Assembly (NCBI GenBank): GCA_036396755.1
Contig: DASWKG010000112.1
Span: forward strand, 1-52,289
Reading direction: 5' to 3'
From: DASWKG01 sp036396755
GTDB taxonomy: Bacteria > Actinomycetota > UBA4738 > CALAEC01
Length of the DNA stretch: 52,289 nt
Made by a program: the position numbers and the translations under genes. The notes below the pieces were generated by a model, which saw nothing but the letters and a program-made list of their open reading frames with translations, made no database searches and had not been told where the DNA came from. Shown in pieces: positions 1-7,900 of this stretch; the first letter of the stretch is position 1; each line of letters begins with the position of its first letter.

Positions 1-141
<141 letters not shown>

Positions 142-172
142 TGTTCTCTCCTTCTGTCGCTCGCCCGGATCG

Positions 173-244
173 TAGCGGGGGGCGGATTCGAACCGCCGAC
201 ACAGCGATTATGAGCCGCTTGCTCTGCCACTGAGCTACCCCGCC
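173..244 (-). tRNA. tRNA-Met (anticodon CAT), elongator-like
   Basis: Reading the minus strand, a full cloverleaf folds: acceptor GGCGGGG with CCCCGCT, D-arm GCTC...GAGC, anticodon loop CTCATAA with the anticodon at 210-212, and T-arm GGCGG-TTCGAAT-CCGCC. The 3' CCA is not encoded. The first acceptor pair is G-U rather than the unpaired base of an initiator tRNA, which favours elongator Met. Confidence 0.95.
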
Positions 245-256
245 GTGTCGGGATCA

Positions 257-262
257 AGTCTA
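257..262 (-). promoter_or_regulatory. Candidate -10 box for tRNA-Met/tuf
   Basis: TAGACT on the minus strand ends 12 bases before the tRNA 5' end, a usual -10 position. No convincing -35 hexamer is visible. The inference rests on spacing and the TANNNT pattern only. Confidence 0.4.
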
Positions 263-297
263 GCAACGGGGAGCCCCCCCGGCGACAGGCGGGGGCC

Positions 298-1116
298 TCA
301 GTCCTGCGGGTGCTCGGCGTGGCCGGTGCGGTCGAAGTGGCGATGCGGGCCCCCGGCGGCGTGGTGGGTGTCGTCGAGGTGGATCCGGCCTCCCTCGAGC
401 GCGACCAGCGGCACCCCGTAGGCGTCGCTCAGCTTCTCGGGGGTGATGACCTCGTCGGGCGGGCCCTCGGCGACCACCCGCCCCGCGAGCAGCAGCACCC
501 GGTCGGCCAGGGCGGCCTCGCCCAGGTCGTGGGTGGTCATCACGACGGCCGCGCCCCGCTCGCACTCGGCCCGGACCGCGTCGAGGATGCGCTGGCGCGA
601 GACGAGGTCGAGCCCGGTCACCGGCTCGTCGAGGAGGAGCACGTCGGCCTCCTGCGCGAGGCCCTGAGCGACGAAGACGCGCTGCCGCTCGCCGCCGGAG
701 AGCCGGTCGAGGTGGCGGGTGTCGAGGCGCAGGACGTCGAGCCGCTCGAGCGCTCGGTCGCAGGCCCGGCGGTCGTCTCGCCGGAACCGGCGGAAGGCGC
801 CGAGGCGCGCGTACCGCCCCATCGCGACGACCTCGCGGACGGAGACCGGCATCGTCTCGTTCACCCGGGTCGCCTGCAGGACGAGCGCCACGTGACGGTG
901 CACGGGCGGCTGCACCCGCACCTCGAGGGTGCCGGCCCGAGGCTCGATGAGCCCCGCGATCGCGTTCAGCAGGGTCGATTTCCCCGACCCGTTCGGGCCG
1001 ATGATCGCGGTCACCTTCCCGCCGGGGATCTCGAGGTCGGAGCGGTCGAGCGCAACGTGGTCGTCGTAGGCGAGCACGAGGCCCCGGGCCCGGATCAGCG
1101 GCTCGACTACCCGCAC
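298..1116 (-). CDS. znuC: Zinc/manganese ABC transporter ATP-binding protein
   Basis: A 272-residue ABC ATPase that should energise uptake of a divalent metal, probably Zn2+, together with ZnuA and ZnuB encoded divergently. Walker A GPNGSGKST lies at about residues 40-48, followed by a Q-loop (LVLQATRV), signature LSGGERQR, Walker B VLLLDEP and the H-loop (MTTHDL). The start is the GTG at 1116, which overlaps the last codons of zur; longer in-frame extension runs through zur in another frame and is not credible. ATPase and regulator are co-transcribed away from the binding-protein/permease pair. Zn rather than Mn is inferred from the Zur-type regulator and operator. Confidence 0.9.
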   Translation of the reverse strand: MRVVEPLIRARGLVLAYDDHVALDRSDLEIPGGKVTAIIGPNGSGKSTLLNAIAGLIEPRAGTLEVRVQPPVHRHVALVLQATRVNETMPVSVREVVAMGRYARLGAFRRFRRDDRRACDRALERLDVLRLDTRHLDRLSGGERQRVFVAQGLAQEADVLLLDEPVTGLDLVSRQRILDAVRAECERGAAVVMTTHDLGEAALADRVLLLAGRVVAEGPPDEVITPEKLSDAYGVPLVALEGGRIHLDDTHHAAGGPHRHFDRTGHAEHPQD

Positions 1117-1574
1117 GAGCCGCACAGCCCCTCGAGGTCGAGGCGGTGCCCGACGACCCCCCACCGGGAGCCGCTGGCCGCCTCGGAGGCAAGCCCGGCC
1201 AGCCGGTCCTCGATCTCGGGATGGAGGTCGAGGTCCTCGGTGGCCCCACAGCGAACGCAGGTGAGGTGATGGTGGTGGCCGGCGAGGGGCTCCGCGAGCT
1301 CGAACCTCGTCACCCCGGTCGCGTCCACGAACCGGTCGAGGACCCCCGCCTCGTCGAGGCCGGTCAGCGTGCGGTAGAGCGACGAGAGCGGGACCCGCCG
1401 CCGGAGCCCCCGGTGAAGCTCGGCCGCCGACATCGGGCCGCGCGCCCGCTGCAGCGCCCCGAGCACGAGCCTGCGGGCGGCCGTGAAGCGAACGCCCCGC
1501 TCGGCGAGGCCCTCCCGGGCTCTCGCCAGCACGTCGCGGGGGCGCCCCTCGTCGTTCCGTTGCCGCTCCGCCAT
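1107..1574 (-). CDS. zur: Fur-family zinc uptake regulator (Zur)
   Basis: A 155-residue Fur-superfamily repressor. The winged-helix region lies at residues 10-85 (TAARRLVLGAL, SSLYRTLTGL), followed by the metal-binding dimerisation half with HHHHLTCVRCG at 100-110. The structural zinc CxxC pairs are C106/C109 and C151/C154. Family members bound to Zn block uptake genes. The gene lies between znuC (10-nt overlap) and znuA (divergent, 26 nt apart), and a Fur-superfamily palindrome lies over the znuA start. Fur, Mur or Nur cannot be excluded from sequence alone, but linkage to a znuABC-type transporter favours Zur. Confidence 0.88.
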   Translation of the reverse strand: MAERQRNDEGRPRDVLARAREGLAERGVRFTAARRLVLGALQRARGPMSAAELHRGLRRRVPLSSLYRTLTGLDEAGVLDRFVDATGVTRFELAEPLAGHHHHLTCVRCGATEDLDLHPEIEDRLAGLASEAASGSRWGVVGHRLDLEGLCGSCG

Positions 1575-1582
1575 GGCGCTGG

Positions 1583-1616
1583 TATCGTACCATCACGAAG
1601 ATGAGAACGATTCTCA
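1583..1616. promoter_or_regulatory. Divergent promoters and Zur box over the znuA start codon
   Basis: TGAGAA-CGA-TTCTCA (1602-1616) is a perfect 6-3-6 inverted repeat and matches the actinobacterial Zur pattern TGANAAYNNTTNTCA. It covers znuA codons 1-6. Upstream, the near-palindrome GGTATCGTACC holds two overlapping TANNNT boxes: TATCGT (1583-1588) towards znuA and TACGAT (1589-1584, minus strand) towards zur. Both would give very short or absent 5' leaders. The motif match is seen; binding is inferred. Confidence 0.75.
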
Positions 1617-2479
1617 TTCTCTGTCTGGTCGCCCCGCTCGCGAGCTGCGCGCCGGGCTCCCCCGACGAGGGCGGCGAGCTGGTCGTGGCCACCACCACGA
1701 TCCTGGGCGACGTCACGCGCGAGGTCGCCGGCGACGAGGCCCGGGTCGAGGTGCTGATGCCCCCCGGCGCCGATCCCCACGAGTTCGAGGCATCCGCCCA
1801 GCAGGTGGCCCTGCTGCACGACGCCGACCTGGTGGTCGCGAACGGGCTCGGGCTCGAGGAGACGCTTGCCGACGCCCTTCAGGCGGCCCGGGACGACGAG
1901 GGGAACGTCCTCGAGGTGGCGCCGGAGCTCGATCCGCTCCCCCTCGAGGGCGGAGGGCTCGACCCCCACGTGTGGATGGACCCCAACCGCGTGGCGCGCG
2001 CCGCCGAGCTGATCGCGGCCCGCCTGGATGAGCTCGTGCCGGGCGGCTGGGAGGGCCGCGCCGCCGCCTACGCCTCGGAGCTCCGGGAGCTCGACGAGGA
2101 GATCCGCGCCCTGCTGGCGCCGATCCCCGCGGAGGACCGGGAGCTCGTCACGAACCACGACGCGTTCGGGTACCTGGCCGATCGCTACGACCTCGAGGTC
2201 GTCGGGGTCGTGATCCCCGGCGGGTCGACGCTGGGCGAGCCGAGCGCCGCCTCGCTGGCGGCCCTCGCCGAGATCATCCGCGAGCGGGACGTGCCCGCGA
2301 TCTTCACCGAGACCATCCACTCGACCGGGCTGGCGGAGGTGCTGGGCGACGAGGTGGGTCGTCCGGTCGAGATCGTCTCGCTGTATTCGGACTCGCTCGG
2401 CGAGCCGGGGTCCGAGGCGGCCACCTACGCCGGGCTGATGCGGGCCAACGCCACGAGGATCGCCGAGGCCCTGTCGTGA
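1601..2479 (+). CDS. znuA: Zinc-binding lipoprotein of the ABC transporter (ZnuA/AztC type)
   Basis: A 292-residue cluster A-I substrate-binding lipoprotein. The signal peptide ends in lipobox LASC (C16). Likely metal ligands are H60 (DPHEFE), H123 (DPHVWMDP), H186 (TNHDAFGYL) and D264 (LYSDSLG), the usual His-His-His-acid set. The His-rich loop of E. coli ZnuA is absent; a short acidic stretch (about 109-121) replaces it, as in AztC-like proteins. The ATG at 1601 has no clear Shine-Dalgarno sequence and sits inside the Zur box. It is followed by znuB after 13 nt. Confidence 0.92.
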   Translation: MRTILILCLVAPLASCAPGSPDEGGELVVATTTILGDVTREVAGDEARVEVLMPPGADPHEFEASAQQVALLHDADLVVANGLGLEETLADALQAARDDEGNVLEVAPELDPLPLEGGGLDPHVWMDPNRVARAAELIAARLDELVPGGWEGRAAAYASELRELDEEIRALLAPIPAEDRELVTNHDAFGYLADRYDLEVVGVVIPGGSTLGEPSAASLAALAEIIRERDVPAIFTETIHSTGLAEVLGDEVGRPVEIVSLYSDSLGEPGSEAATYAGLMRANATRIAEALS

Positions 2480-2492
2480 GCGGGCTGCGCTG

Positions 2493-3335
2493 ATGGACTG
2501 GCTCACCGAGCCCTTCTCGCACGCGTTCATGCAGCGCGCGCTCATCGCCGGCGTCCTCACGGTGATCACCACCTCGCTCATCGGGACCTGGGTGGTGATC
2601 CGCGGGCTGACGTTCATGGGCGACGCCCTCGCGCACGGTGTGCTCCCGGGCATCGCGGTCGCGTTCATCCTCGGGGTGAACCTCACCCTCGGGGCGGCGG
2701 GCGGCGCCCTCGTGATGGTCGCCGGGATCGCTCTCGTGCACCGGAAGGCCCGGCTCCGGGAGGACGCGGGCATCGGCCTCCTGTTCGTCGGAATGCTGGC
2801 CCTGGGCGTGATCCTCATCTCCCGCCTCCCCTCGTTCACCAGCGACCTGTCGGCGTTCCTGTTCGGGGACGCCCTCGGCATCCAGGACGGGGACCTGCTC
2901 ATCGAGGCGGTGGCGGCGGCACTGACGCTGGCGGGGGTGACCGTCTTCTACCGCCCCTTCCTCGTCCTCTCGTTCAACGAGGCGAAGGCCCAGCTCCTCG
3001 GGCTTCGGCCCGGGCTTGCACACGTGGCGATGCTGACGCTGCTCACGATCGCGGTGATCTCGTCGTTCCGTGCGGTGGGGACCCTGCTGGTCTTCGGCCT
3101 CCTCGTCGCTCCCCCGTCGGCCGCCTCGCTGATCTCCCGGCGCGTGCCGCAGATGATGCTGACGGCCGTGCTGCTCGGGATGGTGGCCGTGGGAGCGGGC
3201 CTGCTGATCAGCTGGCACGCGGGGACCGCCGCGGGCGCTACGATGGCCGGCGTCTCGGTCGCGATCTTCTTCCTCGTGCTGACCGGGAGGGAGCTGGCCG
3301 CGAGATGGAGCGGGCGTGCGGAGGCGACGCGATGA
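2493..3335 (+). CDS. znuB: Zinc ABC transporter permease
   Basis: A 280-residue ABC-3 family inner-membrane permease with about eight hydrophobic segments. It has family signatures near the N-terminus (GDALAHGVLPGIA, about 43-55) and in the cytoplasmic coupling loop (SFRAVGTLLVFGLLVAPPSAA). It forms the channel partner of ZnuA and the divergently encoded ZnuC. The stop codon lies one base before the 3' end of the convergent tRNA-Thr gene, so no terminator fits between them. Confidence 0.92.
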   Translation: MDWLTEPFSHAFMQRALIAGVLTVITTSLIGTWVVIRGLTFMGDALAHGVLPGIAVAFILGVNLTLGAAGGALVMVAGIALVHRKARLREDAGIGLLFVGMLALGVILISRLPSFTSDLSAFLFGDALGIQDGDLLIEAVAAALTLAGVTVFYRPFLVLSFNEAKAQLLGLRPGLAHVAMLTLLTIAVISSFRAVGTLLVFGLLVAPPSAASLISRRVPQMMLTAVLLGMVAVGAGLLISWHAGTAAGATMAGVSVAIFFLVLTGRELAARWSGRAEATR

Positions 3336-3336
3336 G

Positions 3337-3410
3337 AGCTGGAGGTGGGATTCGAACCCACGACCCCCGCCTTACCATGGCGGTGCTCTGCCGAGCTGAG
3401 CTACTCCAGC
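3337..3410 (-). tRNA. tRNA-Thr (anticodon GGT)
   Basis: The minus strand folds as acceptor GCTGGAG/CTCCAGC, D-arm GCTC...GAGC, anticodon stem CCGCC/GGCGG with loop ATGGTAA (anticodon at 3374-3376), and T-arm GTGGG-TTCGAAT-CCCAC. The discriminator is U and CCA is not encoded. It reads Thr ACC codons. Confidence 0.95.
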
Positions 3411-3413
3411 GTC

Positions 3414-3419
3414 TAGACT
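3414..3419 (+). promoter_or_regulatory. Candidate -10 box giving a leaderless mRNA
   Basis: TAGACT ends seven bases before the ATG at 3427. A transcript from it would begin at or next to the start codon. No Shine-Dalgarno sequence is present in the 16 bases between the tRNA-Thr gene and the ATG. Confidence 0.5.
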
Positions 3420-3426
3420 GGGGCCA

Positions 3427-3921
3427 ATGATAGAGGCATTCCGTCGCCACCGGCCAGCGATCGCGATCGTCGCGGCGCTGCTGCTCGCCTCCTGCGGGGG
3501 CACGTCCGGCGCGCCCGGCGGCGGGGCCGTGCTCTCGATCGACACCGGCGACGGGACGGTCGAGGTGCAGGTCGAGATCGCCGACACCGAGGAGGAGCGC
3601 CAGGTCGGGCTCATGAACCGCGGGGAGCTCGCCGAGGACGCGGGCATGGTCTTCCTCCACGAGACGCCCACCGCCGGGGGGTTCTGGATGAAGAACACGC
3701 TGATCCCCCTGACCGTTGCCTTCTGGGACGAGTCGGGAGAGATCCTCGCGATGATCGACATGGTGCCCTGCGAGAAGGACCCCTGCACCATCTACGACTC
3801 CGGCGAGACGTGGCTCGGCGCCGTCGAGGTGAACCGGGGATTCCTCGCCGACCAGGGGGTCGAGGTCGGCGACACGATCACGCTGTCCGGCGTCCCCACG
3901 CCGGGGCCCGCCACGAGCTAG
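3427..3921 (+). CDS. DUF192-family lipoprotein
   Basis: A 164-residue secreted lipoprotein: signal peptide with lipobox LASC (C23), then a DUF192 domain (about 38-155). The typical features are ERQVGLMNR, GMVFLHE, FWMKNTLIPLTVAFWD, GEILAMIDMVPC and a C-terminal VNRGFLADQGVEVGD. The family is widespread in bacteria and archaea and its role is not established. Its stop codon overlaps that of the convergent permease gene in a shared CTAG. It stands alone between tRNA-Thr and the K+ module. Confidence 0.9.
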   Translation: MIEAFRRHRPAIAIVAALLLASCGGTSGAPGGGAVLSIDTGDGTVEVQVEIADTEEERQVGLMNRGELAEDAGMVFLHETPTAGGFWMKNTLIPLTVAFWDESGEILAMIDMVPCEKDPCTIYDSGETWLGAVEVNRGFLADQGVEVGDTITLSGVPTPGPATS

Positions 3922-6212
3922 GCGACCGGCACCCGCTCCCGCAGGTGGAACGGCACGCTGGTCACGACCACGTGCGGCTCGAACAGCAGCAGCCGTTTGA
4001 GGAACAGGGCCGTCTGGTTGTGCAGGAGGTGTTCCCACCACCGGCGCGGCACGAACTCGGGGATCACGACGCTGACGACCGTCCCCGGCCGGGCCGTGTG
4101 CCGCCGGACCTCCCCGAGCATCGGGGCGGTGAGGTCGCGGAACGGCGCGTCGACGATCGAGAGTCGGATGCCCATCCCCCACCGGCTCCACTCGATGAGG
4201 ATGCGCTCCTGCTCCTCGGGGTCGGTGGAGAAGAAGATCGCCTCGACCTCGGCTGCCCGCAGCGAGGTCGCGTAGGACACGGCGCGCGAGGTCGCGGCGT
4301 GGACCGCCGATACCGGGACCAGCACCACGTGCTGGAGCGGCTCGAGCGGATGCTCGGAGACGAGCGGCCGCTCCTCGGGGAGCAGCGGGACGTTGGTGAC
4401 GACGACGCCGGCGACGAACAGCAGGGAGAACTTGAGCCAGAAGGTCGAGCCGGGACGCACGAACTGGAGGAGCGATGGCCCGGAGAGCTCCTCGGGCACG
4501 ACGACGGTGACGAAGCCGTCGGGATCCTCCCCGCGCCGGGACTCGAGGTACGTTCGGATGCTGCGCGTGCGGCTCCCGTGCGTGGGCAGCTGCTCGAGCT
4601 CGCCCATCCGGGGTGCGATCGACGGCCACCGGGCGGCGACCTCCTCGTACGCCTCGGGATCACCGACGTACAGGGGGACCACGGAATCGGGACGCAGCGA
4701 ACGCAGGTAGGCGATCGAATCTGCCGTCGCCAGCTGGAGGTCGGGGACGAGCAGGATGAACCGGTTCGAGATCTCGCGGCTGGGCGGCACGACTGCGGCG
4801 CGAAGGACCCGCCCGATGGCCTCGTAGTGGCGATGGACCCCGAGGAAGAACGCGATGATCACGGGCATCGCGGCGATCACGATCCACGCGCCCGGGTGCG
4901 GTGGCGTCCCGAACTTGGTGACCGCCACGATGACCAGCACGATCCCCGTCGCGGCTGCCCCGATCCCGTTGATCACCGCGCTGCGCCGCCAGCCGGGCTC
5001 CTTGAGCCGCAGCCATCGCCGAACCATGCCGAGCTGCGACAGCGTGAACGCGGTGAAGACGCCCACCACGTAGAGCTGGATCAGGCTCGTCAGGTTCGCG
5101 TCGAACAGGGCGACGAGAAGCGCGGCGACGAGGCTCAGAACGACGATGCCGTTCGAGAACACGAGGCGATCTCCTCGATTCTTGAACTGCGATGGCATGA
5201 AGCGGTCCCGCGCGAGGATCGCCGAGAGCCGGGGGAAGTCCTGGTATGAGGTGTTGGCGGCGAGGATGAGGATCCCGGCCGTGAGACCCTGAAGCGTGAA
5301 GAACAAGAAGCCGCGGCCGAAAACCGCCTCAGCGATCTGGGACAGGACCGAGCGAGAGGCCGCGATCTCCTCGTTGACCCGCACGTGGAGCAGCACCGAC
5401 AGCAGGGTGATGCCGAGGAACATCGTCACCGTCATGAGTCCCATCGCCCCGAGCGTCTGCGCGGCGTTGCGCGACTGGGGGCGCCGGAAGGCCTGCACCC
5501 CGTTCGAGATCGCCTCGACGCCGGTGAGCGCGGTGGCGCCGGATGAGAACGCGCGCAGGACCAAGAACAGGGAGAGCCCTGCCGTCGCCTCGAGGGGAAG
5601 ATCGGCCGTCGCGGCGCGCGGGCAGTCACCGAAGCACCGGACGAACCCCGTGGCGAGCATCAGGTACACCATCGCGACGAAGCCGTAGGTGGGAACCGCG
5701 AAGAGGATCCCCGCCTCCTTCACCCCTCGAAGGTTTGCCACCGTCAGGAGAACGATGAACCCGATCGCAAGCGCGACCTTGTGCTCGGCCAACCCGGGCG
5801 CGGCCGAGGTGATCGCGAGCACCCCCGCAACCACCGACACCGACACGGTGAGCACGTAGTCGATCAGCAGCGCCGCGGCCGCCGTGAGCCCCGGAACGAC
5901 ACCGAGATTCTCGTGGGCGACGATGTAGGAGCCGCCCCCGCTGGGATAGGCCCGGACGGTCTGACGGTACGACACGACGACGATCGTCAGTACCGACGCG
6001 ATGGCGAGCGCGATCGGGATCCGGTAGGCGAGCGCGCCCGCTCCCGCCATGACCAGGACGAGCATCATCTCCTCGGTGGCGTAGGCGTTCGACGAGAGCG
6101 GGTCGGACGAGAAGACCGGGAGCGCGAGGGTCTTCGGGAGGAGTTGGTGCTCGAGCTTGTGGGTCGCGATGGCGCGGCCGAGGAAGACGCGCTTCAGCGA
6201 GTCGATCGCCAT
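3918..6212 (-). CDS. KimA-like APC-superfamily permease with C-terminal USP-like domains
   Basis: A 764-residue membrane protein. The N-terminal half (residues 20-480) is an APC transporter with about twelve helices and begins LPKTLALPVFSSDPLSSNAY, typical of the KimA/YdaO branch of K+/H+ symporters. The C-terminal 280 residues are soluble and resemble two universal-stress-protein folds (from about 500 and 640), interrupted by one hydrophobic segment. In KimA the cytosolic domain binds c-di-AMP. The ATG at 6212 was chosen because the following MAIDSLKRVFLG stretch is family-like. It diverges from kdpDE, which supports a K+ role. The substrate is inferred. Confidence 0.82.
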   Translation of the reverse strand: MAIDSLKRVFLGRAIATHKLEHQLLPKTLALPVFSSDPLSSNAYATEEMMLVLVMAGAGALAYRIPIALAIASVLTIVVVSYRQTVRAYPSGGGSYIVAHENLGVVPGLTAAAALLIDYVLTVSVSVVAGVLAITSAAPGLAEHKVALAIGFIVLLTVANLRGVKEAGILFAVPTYGFVAMVYLMLATGFVRCFGDCPRAATADLPLEATAGLSLFLVLRAFSSGATALTGVEAISNGVQAFRRPQSRNAAQTLGAMGLMTVTMFLGITLLSVLLHVRVNEEIAASRSVLSQIAEAVFGRGFLFFTLQGLTAGILILAANTSYQDFPRLSAILARDRFMPSQFKNRGDRLVFSNGIVVLSLVAALLVALFDANLTSLIQLYVVGVFTAFTLSQLGMVRRWLRLKEPGWRRSAVINGIGAAATGIVLVIVAVTKFGTPPHPGAWIVIAAMPVIIAFFLGVHRHYEAIGRVLRAAVVPPSREISNRFILLVPDLQLATADSIAYLRSLRPDSVVPLYVGDPEAYEEVAARWPSIAPRMGELEQLPTHGSRTRSIRTYLESRRGEDPDGFVTVVVPEELSGPSLLQFVRPGSTFWLKFSLLFVAGVVVTNVPLLPEERPLVSEHPLEPLQHVVLVPVSAVHAATSRAVSYATSLRAAEVEAIFFSTDPEEQERILIEWSRWGMGIRLSIVDAPFRDLTAPMLGEVRRHTARPGTVVSVVIPEFVPRRWWEHLLHNQTALFLKRLLLFEPHVVVTSVPFHLRERVPVA

Positions 6213-6373
6213 GGCCGCCTCTCCATCGCCTCGAGCACGTCCTCGGTGAGGCGGGCCTCGCGAGAGGCCTCCGACCACTCGCGCCACGAGATCCAGAGCC
6301 GGACGAGCGGGCCGACCACGACCCCGAGCAGGAGCCCCAAGGCCAACCCGCCCACGAACGCCCCCCCGATCAT
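6194..6373 (-). CDS. Small single-span membrane protein ahead of the KimA-like gene
   Basis: A 59-residue frame starting at the ATG at 6373. Residues 2-28 form one hydrophobic glycine-rich helix (MIGGAFVGGLALGLLLGVVV), followed by an amphipathic, highly charged tail (WREWSEASREARLTEDVLEAMERR). Its 3' end overlaps the permease start by 19 nt, which suggests translational coupling. I do not recognise a family. Its position suggests an accessory subunit or a leader for the permease. Codon third positions are GC-rich like the neighbours, which supports real coding, but length limits confidence. Confidence 0.55.
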   Translation of the reverse strand: MIGGAFVGGLALGLLLGVVVGPLVRLWISWREWSEASREARLTEDVLEAMERRPWRSTR

Positions 6374-6388
6374 GCCCTCATGGTCGGT

Positions 6389-6449
6389 CCCGGTCCGTCA
6401 GGGAGGCGTCAACGAACGGACCGGGTCCGTAAGGATCCCGTAAAGGACC
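6389..6449. promoter_or_regulatory. Intergenic operator-like repeats between the permease block and kdpD
   Basis: Two kinds of repeat are seen. CCCGGTCCGT (6389-6398) is the exact reverse complement of ACGGACCGGG (6416-6425), and the latter lies in its own palindrome ACGGACC-G-GGTCCGT (6416-6430). Next, CGTAAGGATCC (6428-6438) and CGTAAAGGACC (6439-6449) are tandem 11-bp direct repeats (8/11 identical). That spacing is characteristic of OmpR/KdpE-type response regulator sites. KdpE binding here is an inference. Confidence 0.5.
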
Positions 6450-6490
6450 CTCGGTTGTACGGCGGCTCGCCCCGCGGGAGAGTGGGGCCC

Positions 6491-7900
6491 GTGGAGCCGA
6501 GGTCGAGCGGCGGAGGTGCCGGGTCGCGGATCGCGCGACCGGTGGCGGTCGCGCTCGCGCTCGCCGGGGCGGGGACCGGGCTGGCCGCGATCCCCGGCAT
6601 CTCGACGGCGGGGGCGGCCGTCATCTACGTCCTCGTGGTGACCGGGGCCTCGGCGATGGGAGGGCTCCGGGCCGGGCTGGCCGCGTCGGCCCTCTCGTTC
6701 CTGGCGCTGAACTTCTTCTTCACGCCGCCCCTGCATCGGCTGACGGTCGCCAAGCCGGAGGACCTCGTCGCGCTCGTCGTCTTCCTCGTCGTATCGGTGG
6801 TCGTGGGGACGCTGCTGTCGAGCGCGGTCGCGCAGCGGGCACGGGCGGAGCGCCGCGAACGGGAGGCGTTCCTCCTGCACCGGCTCGGGACGCGGCTGCT
6901 CTCGGGCGAGCCGGTGGCCGACGTGCTCGAGAGCTTCGCCGAGGCGGTCACCGAGCTGCTGCCGCTCGCCCGCTGCGAGATCAGGACGGAGCTGACGGCG
7001 GAGCCGATCGTCTCGGAGCGACGGGGTGCCGAGCCGGGGGAGCCCGAGTCGATCCCGATGGTCGCGATGGGACGCGAGGTCGGCCAGATCGTCCTCTCCC
7101 CCGCCCTGCCCGGCACCGAGATCTCCGAGCAGGAGCGGAACGTCGTTCAGGCCTTCGCCGGCCAGATGGGGCTCGCGCTCGAAGGGGTGCGCCAGAGCAG
7201 CGAGGCCGCGGGGGCCCGCCTCGAGGCGGAGGCCAGCCGGCTCCGGGCCGCGCTCTTCTCGTCGGTGACCCACGACCTCCGGACCCCGCTCGCCTCGATC
7301 ACGGCGGCCGTCACGAGCCTCCTCGACGGCGACCCGGGCTTCTCCGACGAACAGCGGACGGAGCTGCTCGAGACGATCCGGCACGAAGCCGAGCGGATGA
7401 ACCGACTGGTCGGGAACCTCGTCGACCTCGCGCGCATACGGGCGGGAGCGCTCGTCCCCTCCAAGACGCCGGCCGCGATCGACGAGATCATCGAGGGCGT
7501 GGTGGCCCGGCTGCAGCCGCTGCTGAAGGATCACGAGGTGATGCTCCGGCTGCGAGAGGACCTCCCCGAGGTGCCCGTCGACGTCGTCCAGATCGACCAG
7601 GTGCTCACGAACCTGCTGGAGAACGCGGCGAGGTTCAGCTCCCCCGGCTCGCCGATCGTCGTCTCGGCCGCCCGGTGGCAGCACACGGTGGAGGTGCAGG
7701 TCGCCGACCGCGGCGAGGGCATCCCGCCCGAGGAGCTCGCGCACGTGTTCGAGCTGTTCTGGAGCGGGGACGAGAGCTCGGGAACGGGGATGGGCCTCGC
7801 GATCGGCCGGGCGATCGTCGAGGCCCACGGGGGCAAGATCTGGATCCAGGACACCCCGGGTGGAGGGACGACCGTCGTGTTCCAGCTCCCGGTGACATGA
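6491..7900 (+). CDS. kdpD: Short KdpD-type sensor histidine kinase lacking the N-terminal KdpD/USP region
   Basis: A 469-residue membrane kinase. A DUF4118 four-helix region (about 15-110) contains NFFFTPPLHRLTV, a KdpD hallmark. A GAF-like segment follows, then HisKA with the phospho-acceptor in SSVTHDLRTPLASI, and HATPase_c with the N box (NLLENAARFS), G1 (DRGEGIPPE) and G2 (GTGMGLAI). The roughly 400-residue N-terminal KdpD and USP domains of E. coli KdpD are missing. The GTG at 6491 is preferred because GGGAG lies 10 nt upstream; an upstream ATG at 6380 would add an implausible basic leader. It overlaps kdpE by 4 nt. Confidence 0.85.
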   Translation: MEPRSSGGGAGSRIARPVAVALALAGAGTGLAAIPGISTAGAAVIYVLVVTGASAMGGLRAGLAASALSFLALNFFFTPPLHRLTVAKPEDLVALVVFLVVSVVVGTLLSSAVAQRARAERREREAFLLHRLGTRLLSGEPVADVLESFAEAVTELLPLARCEIRTELTAEPIVSERRGAEPGEPESIPMVAMGREVGQIVLSPALPGTEISEQERNVVQAFAGQMGLALEGVRQSSEAAGARLEAEASRLRAALFSSVTHDLRTPLASITAAVTSLLDGDPGFSDEQRTELLETIRHEAERMNRLVGNLVDLARIRAGALVPSKTPAAIDEIIEGVVARLQPLLKDHEVMLRLREDLPEVPVDVVQIDQVLTNLLENAARFSSPGSPIVVSAARWQHTVEVQVADRGEGIPPEELAHVFELFWSGDESSGTGMGLAIGRAIVEAHGGKIWIQDTPGGGTTVVFQLPVT

